Part shown: positions 51,291 to 61,022 of the stretch, in pieces | How the letters are laid out: each line of letters opens with the position of its first letter | Position numbering within the stretch: the first letter of the stretch is position 1 | Source of the DNA: MTP4 sp052056915 | GTDB lineage: Archaea > Halobacteriota > Methanosarcinia > Methanosarcinales > Methanosarcinaceae | NCBI RefSeq assembly: GCF_052056915.1 | Contig: NZ_CP195119.1 | Span: 744,001 to 808,000 of the forward strand | DNA: 64,000 nt | Reading direction: 5' to 3' | Program-made: the position numbers and the translations under genes | Notes under the pieces: model-generated | What the model was told of the DNA's origin: nothing | The model's database searches: none | Seen by the model: only the letters and a program-made list of their open reading frames with translations

Positions 51291-52271
51291 CTGCGGACAG
51301 GTCTTTTCAGGGGTGATCTCGTATTTCTCGATTTCGAAGAGCCCGCGCTGAATAAGCATTTTTCCGCAGTTCGGACAGTAGGTGTTATCGTACTTGTGCC
51401 CGAAAACGTTTCCAACATAGACGTAATTCATCCCCTCTTCGCTTGCTATTTTGTAAGCCAGCTCAAGGGTTTCTACGGGGGTCGGGGAGAGGTCCTTCAT
51501 CTGGTACTGGGGATGGAAGCGGGTGAAATGGAGAGGGGTGTCCGGGCCAAGGTTTTTGTAGACCCAGCGGGAGAGTTCCCGAAGCTCGTCAGGGGAATCG
51601 TTGCGGGTGGGGATGACCAGGTTCGTGATTTCCACATGGAGCCCCAGCTTCTTTGCAAGGACTGAGGACTCGAGCACGGGAGCCAGTTTAGCGCTCACGA
51701 CATCGTGGTAGAATTCTTCGGTAAACGCTTTGATGTCAATGTTTGCGGCATCAAGATAAGGAGCAATATTTTCAAGGGCTTCGGGGGTCATGTACCCGTT
51801 TGTCACGTACACCGTTCCCAGACCCGCTTCCTTTGCAAGTTTCGCGCCTTCATAGCTATACTCGTGCCAGATAGTGGGCTCGTTATAGGTCCAGGCGATT
51901 GACTTCGACCCAGACATAAGCGCCCTTTCCACCAGGTCTTCGGGAAGGATGTCCTTTGTATAGGAATCTTCCACACAGGTCTGGGAAATCGTCCAGTTCT
52001 GGCAGTGCTTGCAGCGGAAGTTGCACCCGACGGTCCCCACGGAATACGCAAAGGAACCGGGGTAAAAATGGTAGAGCGGCTTTTTTTCAATCGGGTCCAC
52101 GGCTTCGCTGGATACGGAGCCATAGATCAGGGTATACAGGTCTCCGCCCCGGTTTTCCCTTACCCTGCAAAAGCCCCTTTTTCCGGGCGCTATTTTGCAC
52201 CTGTGGGCGCAGAGTTTGCACTGGACCTTATCAGCATCGAGTTTCTCATAGAACATGGCTTCACGAATCAC
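51234..52271 (-). CDS. amrS: AmmeMemoRadiSam system radical SAM enzyme
   Basis: 345 residues. N-terminal paired cysteines (CKLCAHRC) and the radical SAM triad C83, C87, C90 (CNFRCKHCQN, CX3CX2C). The sequence SIAWTYNEPTIWHEYSYEGA is a hallmark of the AmrS/PflA-like family. A zinc ribbon (CPNCGKML ... CPQCGEK) ends the protein. The partners AmmB and Memo-like proteins are not in this window. The biochemical role is poorly known. The 3' end is tandemly duplicated. Confidence 0.88.
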   Translation of the reverse strand: MIREAMFYEKLDADKVQCKLCAHRCKIAPGKRGFCRVRENRGGDLYTLIYGSVSSEAVDPIEKKPLYHFYPGSFAYSVGTVGCNFRCKHCQNWTISQTCVEDSYTKDILPEDLVERALMSGSKSIAWTYNEPTIWHEYSYEGAKLAKEAGLGTVYVTNGYMTPEALENIAPYLDAANIDIKAFTEEFYHDVVSAKLAPVLESSVLAKKLGLHVEITNLVIPTRNDSPDELRELSRWVYKNLGPDTPLHFTRFHPQYQMKDLSPTPVETLELAYKIASEEGMNYVYVGNVFGHKYDNTYCPNCGKMLIQRGLFEIEKYEITPEKTCPQCGEKIPITGEYAGSRYEL

Positions 52272-52373
52272 AGCAATCCCCGGTTAGAGATTGTTTTTTC
52301 CATAATTATAGTTAAGCCCTGGAAAAAGAAATTAATTGGAGCTGAAAACAAAATTAAAATCTACAGAAATTTA

Positions 52374-55300
52374 TTACTCCGGCTTTTCAAAAGCAAAACC
52401 CCTTTGCTTCATAATATACAAAAAGAGAAGCAGGCCCAGCACATTAACTATGATCATAGGAAGAAGGCTGATTCTGACAACTCCGAGGATATCATCTAAA
52501 GGTGCGGGGTAGACCAGCAAGGGAAAAATAATGAGGATGTGGAGGCATTCTACCAGGGTTCCCAGGAAGAGGAGTTTTGAATAGCTAAACTTTTGTCTCC
52601 AGTAGATTGAAAATCCTCCTGAAATAAGCCCGGCAGCTACGGTAGCAAAAACGCAGGGGACAGCTGTCCAGCCCCCCTGGGAATAGCGGTACATTCCTCC
52701 AAACGTTCCTACAAGCCCTCCCAGTACCGGACCCCCCAGGAGACCTGCAATCATCGGCCCAAGGTCCCGGAAATTGATAAAGATATCATCAACTGGTATG
52801 GCACGCATTGTCCCGTAGATGGAGAGCAGGCCAAAGCCCATGACGAGCCAGATCCTGCTGCTGGCTGATAAATTACCTTCCACAGCTGCCCTGAAGCTTT
52901 CCGTCCTGCTGAAGAGGTAGAGGGAAAAGGCAAAGACAAGCACCCTTTCAAGGAGAGGGATAACGATATTGAGCAGGGAGGCGTCGTTCGTTACTGCAAG
53001 GAAAATAAGCACTGAGGCTCCAAGAGGCTTTATCAAATTCTCTGTATCCGAATTCGGAAGAGCTGTACAAAGATCCCGGCGAGCTGAATCCAAAATCCGA
53101 TGAGATGAATCCGAAATCCAATGAGCTGCATCAGAACCCTGAAGGGTTGCATAAGAATCCGGATCCGAATCCGGGGCAAAGTCAACCTCATCTTCCGGAG
53201 CATTTTGCCCCCGGTTAACGTAAAGGAAGAGCATAAGCCCCATTACGTTAGTAATGACCATGGGCAGGAAGGAACTGCGGGCCACTTCCAGTAGCTTTTC
53301 GAGGGGTAGAGGGTAGAGGAGCAGTGGAATCAGCACAAAAATGTGCAGGGCTTCCACAGAGGAGCCCAGGGAAATAAGCCTGGAATAACTCAGTTTTCCT
53401 CCCCACAACCTGGAGGAGTACCCGCCAATCAGGCCCGCAGCAATACTGGCCACGGCACAGGGAAGAGCTGTCCAACCCCCCTGGGAATAGCGGAAAAAAC
53501 CACCCATAAAGCCCGCGATTGCTCCTGCAAAAGGCCCGCAGGTCAGGCCTGCGAGCATAGGGCCGAGGTCCCTAAAATTGACCAGGAGCTCGTCCACCCT
53601 GACCGCCTGCAGCGTCCCGTAGATGGAAAGGAGGCCGAAACTCAGGACCAGCCCACCCCATTCCCGGAGGGAAAGGCTGCCTTTCAGGGCTTTTTTTGTC
53701 AGCCCCGTGACGGAGAGGAAATAGAGGAAAAAAGCCACGACGACGAAGCGTTCAATCAACTGAATTCCGATTTCCAGAAAACTTTGCTCAAAAATAAGAA
53801 AAGCAAACACAGAAAAAGGAATGAGCAGGGCTTTTACTGAAGACTTGAAGCCCCCGCATTCCAGCCCGTCGGAAGAGAAGTGGCTTTCCAGGGAAAAACC
53901 CTGTTCATTCATAATATACAGAAAGAGGCTCAGCCCGAAAGCGGTTGTCAGGATCATGGGAAGCAGGAAACTTCGGATAACGGCAAGTATATCCTCAAAA
54001 GGCGCAGGATAAACCAGAAGCGGAAAAAGCACAAGGAGATGGACAGCTTCCACAAACGCTCCGAGCAGGATGAGCCTGAAATAATCGAGCCTGCCTTTCC
54101 AGCAAAGTGAGACGTAACCTGAAAGGGCTCCCGCAAGGACGGTTGCAACTGCACAGGGAAGAGCCGTCCAGCCTCCCTGAGAATAGCGGTAGAGCCCCCC
54201 GATAAGGCCTGTAAAACCTCCGATAAGGGGGCCGCCCATTAGCCCTGCAATCATCGGTCCAAGGTCCCGGAAATTGATAATGGCCCCGTCAAAAAGGACG
54301 GACTGGACTGTCCCGTAGATTGAAAGGGTCCCAAAAACCATTACGACCAGTGCTTTGTCCCCAATTGAAAAACCATTTACAAGGGCCTTTCTCATGCTTT
54401 TTGAGTTACTGAAAAGATATATGACAAATGCGACCACGGTTACCCTTTCCATCAGCGGGACCCCGAAGAGCAGGAATTTCTCTTCTTTGAGGAGGGCGAC
54501 AAAAAGAAACAAGAAACTGCCAGCAACCATTAGGAGCCGCCAGAGGCCCGAGCCCCGGGCATATTGAGGGAGCTTGAAATCAAGATAGACAACCATGAAA
54601 CCGATGAACGCGAACATAATGGAAGCAAGAGCTGAAGCCCAGGTCAGGATACCTACCGGGTTTCCGAAATTGAGAATAAGAAAGATGACAGCTACAAAAA
54701 AGGTGATAATCCTCCTGTACAGCGCCATTTCGTCTCTGGAGCTAAGCCCCGTTGAACTAAGGATCGAAGCAATTGCCCGGATTCTCCCGTCCACCCCGGT
54801 AAGAATGAGAGCGACAAAAACCGTGTAGGAGGTAAAAAAGAACACCTGTACACCGTGCGGCACTCTGGCCAGTGCAAGGCTGATTCCTGTAAAATAATCA
54901 ATGTCCGAACCCGAAAAAAGCCCAATTGTCATGAAGGCAAAAGAAAATAATCCAGTAATCCCGAAGGCCAGGCCCTGGCTGAGCTGGACATAGCGGAAAT
55001 GCCGGGAAAAATATTCCTCCCCGTGCTGGTCTCCGATTTTTTCTTTAAGCCATGAGGAGTAGAGTAAAAGTGAAAGGCTCGAACCCGCAGCTCCCAAAAG
55101 CCCCATAACCGTTACCAAATCCTCCTTTTTTAGGGCAGGAACAAAACCTTCGGATACGTAGCCCATTGGGACTCCGGTCCCGAACAGGGTGTAGAGAGTC
55201 CCCAGGATAATCAGCACCGCACATAGGGAAACAATTTTTTCAAAGAGGGAATAGGAACTTTTGTAGAGGAAGAGGACTGACAGGAGAATTGTTCCGATGG

Positions 55301-55769
55301 AGACCATTTCACTTGAAAAAGGACCCTGGAAGAACTGAACAAAGGAAGTCCCCGCAAAGAAGGCTATCCCCCCGAAACCCAGCAGTTCAAGTGTATAGAT
55401 TGACATGATGAAAATTACTTCCCAGTTTCGCGGACCAGGCACATTCCGAAATCCCCTGAAGATATCTTCCCCCCGGGCAATGGTGTACCGGGAAAGGCCT
55501 TCCGTAAGGCAGTATTTGTAGACCAGAGCCACAGCAATAACCCAGAGCATCCTGTACCTTGATGCTGCTCCTGAACTGAGCAGATCAGGATAACTGTCAA
55601 CACTCATATGAACAGCCAGAATCATCGAAGGCCCGAGAAAAAAAAGAAAATCAATCAGAAGCGGAGCAAAGTTCCCCATTTTCTTTTGCAGGAAACCGAA
55701 TGCAGGACCAGCAGACCTTGATTTCATATTAAAAAGCTTTAGATAATTTATCCTGGCCAAATGGAGCAC
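52374..55769 (-). CDS. NRAMP-family transporter fused to three LytS-type 5TM membrane domains
   Basis: 1131 residues. Residues ~30-430 are an NRAMP-like metal-ion transporter (LGPSMILAVHMSVDSYPDLL, then EVIFIMSIYTLELLGFGGIA). Then come three copies of the 5TM LytS/YhcK receptor domain, each with INFRDLGPMIAGLMGGPLI-type and YRYSQGGWTALPCAVAT-type signatures, at about 498, 730 and 999. In LytS this domain senses the membrane or an extracellular ligand and is joined to a kinase; here no kinase is present. The start is uncertain (GTG 55769 or ATG 55727). Confidence 0.85.
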   Translation of the reverse strand: MLHLARINYLKLFNMKSRSAGPAFGFLQKKMGNFAPLLIDFLFFLGPSMILAVHMSVDSYPDLLSSGAASRYRMLWVIAVALVYKYCLTEGLSRYTIARGEDIFRGFRNVPGPRNWEVIFIMSIYTLELLGFGGIAFFAGTSFVQFFQGPFSSEMVSIGTILLSVLFLYKSSYSLFEKIVSLCAVLIILGTLYTLFGTGVPMGYVSEGFVPALKKEDLVTVMGLLGAAGSSLSLLLYSSWLKEKIGDQHGEEYFSRHFRYVQLSQGLAFGITGLFSFAFMTIGLFSGSDIDYFTGISLALARVPHGVQVFFFTSYTVFVALILTGVDGRIRAIASILSSTGLSSRDEMALYRRIITFFVAVIFLILNFGNPVGILTWASALASIMFAFIGFMVVYLDFKLPQYARGSGLWRLLMVAGSFLFLFVALLKEEKFLLFGVPLMERVTVVAFVIYLFSNSKSMRKALVNGFSIGDKALVVMVFGTLSIYGTVQSVLFDGAIINFRDLGPMIAGLMGGPLIGGFTGLIGGLYRYSQGGWTALPCAVATVLAGALSGYVSLCWKGRLDYFRLILLGAFVEAVHLLVLFPLLVYPAPFEDILAVIRSFLLPMILTTAFGLSLFLYIMNEQGFSLESHFSSDGLECGGFKSSVKALLIPFSVFAFLIFEQSFLEIGIQLIERFVVVAFFLYFLSVTGLTKKALKGSLSLREWGGLVLSFGLLSIYGTLQAVRVDELLVNFRDLGPMLAGLTCGPFAGAIAGFMGGFFRYSQGGWTALPCAVASIAAGLIGGYSSRLWGGKLSYSRLISLGSSVEALHIFVLIPLLLYPLPLEKLLEVARSSFLPMVITNVMGLMLFLYVNRGQNAPEDEVDFAPDSDPDSYATLQGSDAAHWISDSSHRILDSARRDLCTALPNSDTENLIKPLGASVLIFLAVTNDASLLNIVIPLLERVLVFAFSLYLFSRTESFRAAVEGNLSASSRIWLVMGFGLLSIYGTMRAIPVDDIFINFRDLGPMIAGLLGGPVLGGLVGTFGGMYRYSQGGWTAVPCVFATVAAGLISGGFSIYWRQKFSYSKLLFLGTLVECLHILIIFPLLVYPAPLDDILGVVRISLLPMIIVNVLGLLLFLYIMKQRGFAFEKPE

Positions 55770-56054
55770 CCGACTGCCGTAAACATAATAATATTTTGAG
55801 AAGATCCTTATAAATAATATATTTAAACTTAATAAAGTAGCATAATAGTAATACTATTTTAAAGCAGTTATGCTCCATTTATAGGGGAAACTACACCAAT
55901 TATTTTGAAAAAAATGAAAGTTTTTAAGCTCCCTACAACATGTTTTTAAGATGAATTTAGAGCTATACCCAAAAAAAATAGATTGAAAAAACTTTGAAGA
56001 AAATTTAAAAGTGAATATATTAATTGAATATATTAATTGAATTTTTAGTCGTAT
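55770..56054. other. AT-rich spacer
   Basis: Upstream region of the NRAMP fusion gene with TATA-like runs (for example TATAATATATTT near 55812). TTAATTGAATATA is repeated at 56020-56041. No gene is seen. Confidence 0.4.
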
Positions 56055-57182
56055 TTATCCGACTTTCCTGGCAAACACCATCCTTGACCCTTCTTTCATA
56101 TCCAGGGTCCTGAAGACTTCAAGCCCGTAATCACCCAGCATCCCGACATATTCATTGAAAGGTACGCTGTTTTCAAAGCAGTATCCTGTCCCTCCTTTCT
56201 TCGTGTCTTCAAAGGTCCAGAGATTCCAGTCCAGGTTGAAGAGGGGATTTGATTCCGTATTTTCTTCCGGGACCTGTCGGGTTACGAAAACTCCTCCTTC
56301 ATTCAGGGCTGAAGCGATTTTTGGAATAAGTTCCGGGACCTTGCCACCGGGGTTAAAGGATGAGAAGACCAGGTCGTACCCTGTCCCGAGTTCGTCCTTG
56401 AAAAAGTCCCCTGGAATTACGTCCACGTTGGAAGCCCTGTATTTTTCAATGTACTGCTTCGTCTTTACGGTTACCGGGGGAAGGTCGAATACGAAAGCTT
56501 CAAGTTGCTCGTTAATTTTTGCAAAAGCAATGGCATAGAGCCCGTGCCCTCCTCCCAGGTCCAGAAGTTTCCGAACATTTCCGAAATCAACATTTTCCAT
56601 GACCGTCCTGACGGTTTCCTGGAGCAGCCCGCAGCGCGCATTTTCAGCCATGCAGCTAATAACCTCCCCGAAAAACGGACCTTTTTCAACAAGTTCCGGC
56701 CCCTTCCTCATAAGCTCGGGCAAACGAGCCCAGAGCGCAACGTTCCTGAACTTTTCGGAAAGGTAATGCTGCTGGGAAAACGGACTATCTTTAAGGAGAT
56801 ATGCAGCGCTAAGTTCCGAATTCACATACCAGGGGAAAGCCGGGCTTTTTTCGGCTCTTTCGTCGTTCTCTTTTTCCCGAAACCCTTCTTCAGCTTCAGT
56901 TTCAGCCTCATCCCCAGCTATCTCCTCGAAACTGTCCAGAAGCCCAAGCCTTACGAGAGCTTCGCAAAAATGGGGAACTAACACGGGGTCGCAACTCAGT
57001 TTTTCGGCAATGTCCCCTGCCTGAAGAGGGGTTCTTAGAGCCTCAAAAACCTCAAGTTCAAGAGCCGTTTCGATTAGCCTGTACTCTTTAAGTCCCCTAA
57101 TCGAGTCGTCCATGAGCTTGAAGAAACGGTCTGCACCCGGAGCCGGGGTATCCATAATATCATCATTCACTTTCAAGTTCAA
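56055..57182 (-). CDS. SAM-dependent O-methyltransferase-like protein, end of second importer operon
   Basis: 375 residues. An N-terminal winged-helix dimerisation part (YRLIETALELEVFEALRTPL) precedes a class I methyltransferase domain: motif I KLLDLGGGHGLYAIAFA, then AFVFDLPPVTVK and DVIPGDFFKDELG. This order is that of plant-type O-methyltransferases and their archaeal relatives. It follows the importer ATPase gene after 125 bases. An acidic low-complexity insert lies near residues 88-115. The substrate is unknown. Confidence 0.85.
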   Translation of the reverse strand: MNLKVNDDIMDTPAPGADRFFKLMDDSIRGLKEYRLIETALELEVFEALRTPLQAGDIAEKLSCDPVLVPHFCEALVRLGLLDSFEEIAGDEAETEAEEGFREKENDERAEKSPAFPWYVNSELSAAYLLKDSPFSQQHYLSEKFRNVALWARLPELMRKGPELVEKGPFFGEVISCMAENARCGLLQETVRTVMENVDFGNVRKLLDLGGGHGLYAIAFAKINEQLEAFVFDLPPVTVKTKQYIEKYRASNVDVIPGDFFKDELGTGYDLVFSSFNPGGKVPELIPKIASALNEGGVFVTRQVPEENTESNPLFNLDWNLWTFEDTKKGGTGYCFENSVPFNEYVGMLGDYGLEVFRTLDMKEGSRMVFARKVG

Positions 57183-57220
57183 TCTCCTTTTAGCGCTTTC
57201 TTTTTGTCCTTGACCTGAAT

Positions 57221-57305
57221 TTATTGGAAAATTATTGGAAAATTATTGGAAAATTATTGGAAAATTATTGAAAACTTATTAGAAACATATTAGAAGCATA
57301 TTGGA
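57221..57305. repeat. 11-base tandem repeat between importer and methyltransferase
   Basis: TTATTGGAAAA is repeated about five times from 57221 and then decays (TTATTAGAAACA) up to 57305. Confidence 0.85.
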
Positions 57306-57307
57306 AA

Positions 57308-58006
57308 TCACATGAAATCAACTATTTTTCCTCCCTCCATAACCGCGATCTCATCGCTCATCCATTCAACAACTTCCATGTCATGCGAGATAAACAGGAA
57401 ACTGATCCCGTAGTCTTCCTGAAGGCTTTTTAGCAGAGAGAGGATCTGGGCCTGGACAAGGGGGTCAAGCATGGAAGTGGGCTCATCCGCCACAATGAAC
57501 TTGGGCCTCAGCCCCAGGATCCGGGCAATTACCACCCTCTGCAGCTGTCCTCCGCTGAGTTCCCCAGGGTAACGAAAAAGCAGTTCCTCATTCAGGGAAA
57601 CGGCATCAATCAGTTCCAGAATCCTGTTTTCTTCAGCTTCTTTTCCGCAGAGCCCGTGAATCCTTAAAGGCTCGGCAATGCAGTCGTAAATCTTCATCTT
57701 CGGGTTCAGGGAAGATTCAGGGTGCTGGAAAATAATCTGCATTTCGGTCCCGAGCTTTTTAAGTTCCCTGCCCCTCAGCCTGGAAATGTCCCTGCCCTCG
57801 AAAAAGACCTTTCCCCCCGTGGGCTCCATCAACCTCAGGACTGTCCGGCCGAGGGTTGATTTGCCGCAGCCGCTTTTCCCGACAAGCCCCAGGGTTTTGC
57901 CTCTTTCAAGCTCAAAACTTACATCATCAACAGCCCGGTTCACCTGCCTGCGAAAGAGCCCGGAATTGTAATACTTTTTCAGGTTCTCGACTTTTAAGAG
58001 CGTCAT
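57308..58006 (-). CDS. ABC importer ATPase, DppF/NikE type
   Basis: 232 residues. Walker A GKSGCGKST, signature LSGGQLQRVVIARIL, Walker B KFIVADEPTSMLD, H-loop ISHDMEV. Shorter than many DppF proteins because the C-terminal oligopeptide motif is absent. ATG 58006 overlaps the upstream stop (ATGA) and has GGGAGGGG before it; the frame open to 58045 is not needed. Confidence 0.88.
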   Translation of the reverse strand: MTLLKVENLKKYYNSGLFRRQVNRAVDDVSFELERGKTLGLVGKSGCGKSTLGRTVLRLMEPTGGKVFFEGRDISRLRGRELKKLGTEMQIIFQHPESSLNPKMKIYDCIAEPLRIHGLCGKEAEENRILELIDAVSLNEELLFRYPGELSGGQLQRVVIARILGLRPKFIVADEPTSMLDPLVQAQILSLLKSLQEDYGISFLFISHDMEVVEWMSDEIAVMEGGKIVDFM

Positions 58007-59022
58007 TGTGTATCCCCTCCCGTATCTTGCCCTGCCTCCTGCCATGCATCTTGCCCTGTCTCTTGTCCCATCTCTCGTCCTGCATCTTTTTCATAGAGCA
58101 GGCATCTTACCTGCCTTCCCCCCTCAAATTCCAGGAGCTCGGGCCGGGTTTTCGGGCAGGCTTCTATCCGGAACTCGCAGCGGGGGTGGTACCTGCAGCC
58201 GGGAGGAGGAGAAACAAAACTCGGGCTCTGCCCGGGGACGGCACGAAGCCCCTTTCCGGGCAGGGATTCCAGGAGGGCTCGAGTGTAGGGGTGTTTCGGG
58301 CTGGAAAAGATTTCCCCTGCTGCTCCGGTTTCCACGATTTCCCCTGCATACATGACTGCAGCCCTGTCCGCAATCCTGCCTGCAACTTCCAGGTCATGGG
58401 TGATCAGGAGCAGAGAAGAGCCTTCCTGCCGGACAAGCCCGGAAATCAGGTCTGCAATCTGCTGCTTTGTCTGCGGGTCAAGCCCTTTGGTGGGCTCATC
58501 GGCAATAAGGAGTCCGGGGTGCAGGGCAAGCCCCATGGCAACCATAACCCTCTGGAGCATCCCCCCGCTGAACTGGTGCGGGTATTCGGATTTTTTCGAA
58601 GGGTCAATTCCCACGAGTTCGAGCATCTCCCCGGCTTTCTTTCCGGCTTTCTTTTTTCCACAATTTTCATGGCAGCGGTAGATTTCTGCAATCTGGTCAC
58701 CTATGGAAAGCACGGGGTTCAGGGAAAGGGAAGGGTTCTGGAGCATGATCCCGATTTCTTTGCCCCGCAGATGCCTCATTTCCTTTTCGGAAAGGGTCAG
58801 CAAATTCCGCCCCTTGAAAAGGATTTTGCCTTCGAGCTTCACATTCCTCGAAAGCAGCCTCAGAAGAGCTTTTCCAAAAGTAGTTTTTCCGCACCCGGTT
58901 TCCCCGATGAGAGCAAGGATTTCTCCCTCTTTAACCTCCAGGAAAATGCCCTCATTGGCTTTCACGGGGCCCCTGGTTGTATTGAAAGAGACGTTAAGGT
59001 CCTCTACCGAAAGCAGGCTCAT
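58003..59022 (-). CDS. ABC importer ATPase, DppD/NikD type
   Basis: 339 residues. Walker A GETGCGKT, signature FSGGMLQRVMVAMGLA, Walker B LIADEPTKGLD, and the C-terminal motif CRYHPRCEFRIEACP with cysteines. The extreme C-terminus is a Gly/Gln/Glu/Asp repeat (GQETGQDAWQEAGQD) that comes from short DNA repeats. It overlaps both neighbours by ATGA. Confidence 0.88.
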   Translation of the reverse strand: MSLLSVEDLNVSFNTTRGPVKANEGIFLEVKEGEILALIGETGCGKTTFGKALLRLLSRNVKLEGKILFKGRNLLTLSEKEMRHLRGKEIGIMLQNPSLSLNPVLSIGDQIAEIYRCHENCGKKKAGKKAGEMLELVGIDPSKKSEYPHQFSGGMLQRVMVAMGLALHPGLLIADEPTKGLDPQTKQQIADLISGLVRQEGSSLLLITHDLEVAGRIADRAAVMYAGEIVETGAAGEIFSSPKHPYTRALLESLPGKGLRAVPGQSPSFVSPPPGCRYHPRCEFRIEACPKTRPELLEFEGGRQVRCLLYEKDAGREMGQETGQDAWQEAGQDTGGDTQ

Positions 59023-59873
59023 CCAGCCATCACCTCCCGGTCCGTCTCCGTATCAAGGCAGTCCCGGAGCCCGTCGCCGGCGAAATTGAAGGCCATGACC
59101 GTGAGCATGATCATCAAACCCGGGAAAAAGGTCAGGTGGGGAGCACTACGGAGGTACGGGATCCCGGCTTTGAGCATCGCGCCCCATTCGGGGTCAGGGA
59201 GCTGGATCCCGAGTCCGAGGAAACTCAGGGCTGCCGCAAATATGATCACATGGGCTATCTCCAGCGTCCCGAGCACGACCACACTTTCCAGGCAGTTTGG
59301 CAGGATATGCCTGCGCATGATATAGAAGTTTGAAGCCCGAAGCGCCTTTGCAGCTTCCACGAAAGCCCTTTTTTTCAGGGACAGGACCTGCCCCCTGACA
59401 AGCCTTGTGTAGACAGGCCACTGGGTAAGGGAAAGGGCAAGTACGACATTAGTAAAACCGGAACCAAGCAGCCCTGCAATAACAAGGGCAAGAATTATGT
59501 TGGGAAACGCAAGAACTATGTCCACGCCCCGCATTACGATTTCGTCAAACAGGCCTCCCCTGTACCCGGAAAGCACCCCGAGCAGCGTACCTGCAATTGA
59601 GGTAGCAGTAACTACGAGAACCCCGATCCCGAGGGAAAAACGTGTACCGTAGACTACCCTTGAATAGATACAGCGCCCCAGGTCATCCGTCCCGAAAGGA
59701 TATTCGAAAGAGGGCCCCTCGAGCCCCCGATCAAGCTTTTGCTTGAGAGGGTCATGGGGGGAGATAAAGGGGGCAAAGAGCGCAAGGAAAGAGAGGAGAA
59801 TGATGAGCAGGACTCCAAGCACTGCAAGCCTATTTTTTCGGAATTCCCGGGTATTGAGTCTTTTTCCTATCAT
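59019..59873 (-). CDS. ABC importer permease, DppC/NikC type
   Basis: 284 residues with six helices, GTDDLGRCIYSRVVYGTRFS and the ATPase-docking loop FVEAAKALRASNFYIMRRHI. GGAGGTGCATAAAT precedes ATG 59873. Unlike the paralogue at 15227 it has no N-terminal repeat extension. Confidence 0.9.
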   Translation of the reverse strand: MIGKRLNTREFRKNRLAVLGVLLIILLSFLALFAPFISPHDPLKQKLDRGLEGPSFEYPFGTDDLGRCIYSRVVYGTRFSLGIGVLVVTATSIAGTLLGVLSGYRGGLFDEIVMRGVDIVLAFPNIILALVIAGLLGSGFTNVVLALSLTQWPVYTRLVRGQVLSLKKRAFVEAAKALRASNFYIMRRHILPNCLESVVVLGTLEIAHVIIFAAALSFLGLGIQLPDPEWGAMLKAGIPYLRSAPHLTFFPGLMIMLTVMAFNFAGDGLRDCLDTETDREVMAG

Positions 59874-59912
59874 ATTTATGCACCTCCTCCCACTTCAATC
59901 ATTCTGCCTGTT

Positions 59913-60854
59913 TTAGTCATGTTTGTCATACCTTATCCGCGGGTCGAGCACCGCATAGAGGATATCCACTGCCAGGTTGGAAAGCGAAAACAAAATGGCA
60001 ATAAAAAGCACACAGCCCTGGACCAGGGCAAAGTCCCGGGCAAAGATGGAATCCACGAGCAGTTTTCCAAGCCCGGGCCAGGAAAATATGGTCTCCACGA
60101 TAACGGTTCCGCCCAGAAGATAGCCAAGTTGCATCCCGGCAAAGGTGAGGACCGGAAGGAGTGCATTTTTGAGGGCGTGCCTTAGGAGGATCGTCCGCTC
60201 ATCAAGCCCTTTTGCCCTGGCTGCCACGATATATTCCTGTTTCAGCACTTCCAGCATGCTGGAGCGGGTAAGCCTGGTCGTTACCGCAGCCATGGAAGTG
60301 CCAAGGGTTAGGGCGGGCAGGACAAGGTGTTCCAGGCTCCCGTAACCGAAACTCGGGAGCATGCGAAAGGTCAGGGCAAAAAGCCAGATCAAAAGAAGCC
60401 CAAGCCAGAAATTGGGAATGGAAACCCCAAGCAGGGACGTGAAAACGCAGGCATTGTCAAGCAGGGTATTTTGCTTGAGGGAGCTCAGGACCCCCGCGGG
60501 AATGGCAATCATCAGGGAGAGAAACAGGCTTGCCAGGGCCAGTTCGGCAGTCGCGGGCAGGCGCAGCAGGATCTCTTCAAGGATATCGTCAGAACTGATA
60601 ACGGACTTCCCGAAGTCCAGCTGCAGCACATGCTCAAGCCAGTTAAGGTACTGGATATAGGCCGGGGCGTCAAGCCCTTCCGCTTCCCTGACGGCTTCGA
60701 TCTGTTCGGTGCTCAGGTCCTGCCCATACCTGGCAAGAGCAATGACCTCGGCAGGATCCCCGGGAGCAAGGTACATTGCAGAGAAGGTAACAAGCGTAAC
60801 CCCGAAGATCACTACCGAAATCAGGAGCAGGCGTTTTGCTATGTAGTTCCACAT
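59913..60854 (-). CDS. ABC importer permease, DppB/NikB type
   Basis: 313 residues with six helices, APGDPAEVIALARYG near the N-terminus and the docking loop EYIVAARAKGLDERTILLRH. It forms the translocation path with the next gene, 39 bases downstream. Confidence 0.9.
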   Translation of the reverse strand: MWNYIAKRLLLISVVIFGVTLVTFSAMYLAPGDPAEVIALARYGQDLSTEQIEAVREAEGLDAPAYIQYLNWLEHVLQLDFGKSVISSDDILEEILLRLPATAELALASLFLSLMIAIPAGVLSSLKQNTLLDNACVFTSLLGVSIPNFWLGLLLIWLFALTFRMLPSFGYGSLEHLVLPALTLGTSMAAVTTRLTRSSMLEVLKQEYIVAARAKGLDERTILLRHALKNALLPVLTFAGMQLGYLLGGTVIVETIFSWPGLGKLLVDSIFARDFALVQGCVLFIAILFSLSNLAVDILYAVLDPRIRYDKHD

Positions 60855-61022
60855 TTTTCTCGGTCCGGTTTTTCCTCAGATACGAATAAGAAGCGAAGAA
60901 GCCCAAAATAAAAACGAAAGTGGAAAAGGTGCGGGATTTTCACTCCTTTCCACAGCGATTCGTTTTTTATGAATTATTCATTTTTCCGAAACAAATCCTT
61001 CCGAATTATTCATTTTTCGAAA
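60855..61022. other. Operon-internal spacer with short direct repeats
   Basis: GAATTATTCATTTTTC-type units occur three times at 60970-61032, at the end of the substrate-binding protein gene and just past it. Confidence 0.6.

Noticed and set aside
57856..59325. 489-codon frame on the plus strand opposite the importer ATPase and permease genes
   Set aside because: It lies antisense to two well-supported ABC genes, has low-complexity Pro/Arg/Cys composition typical of a GC-biased shadow frame, and matches no family.
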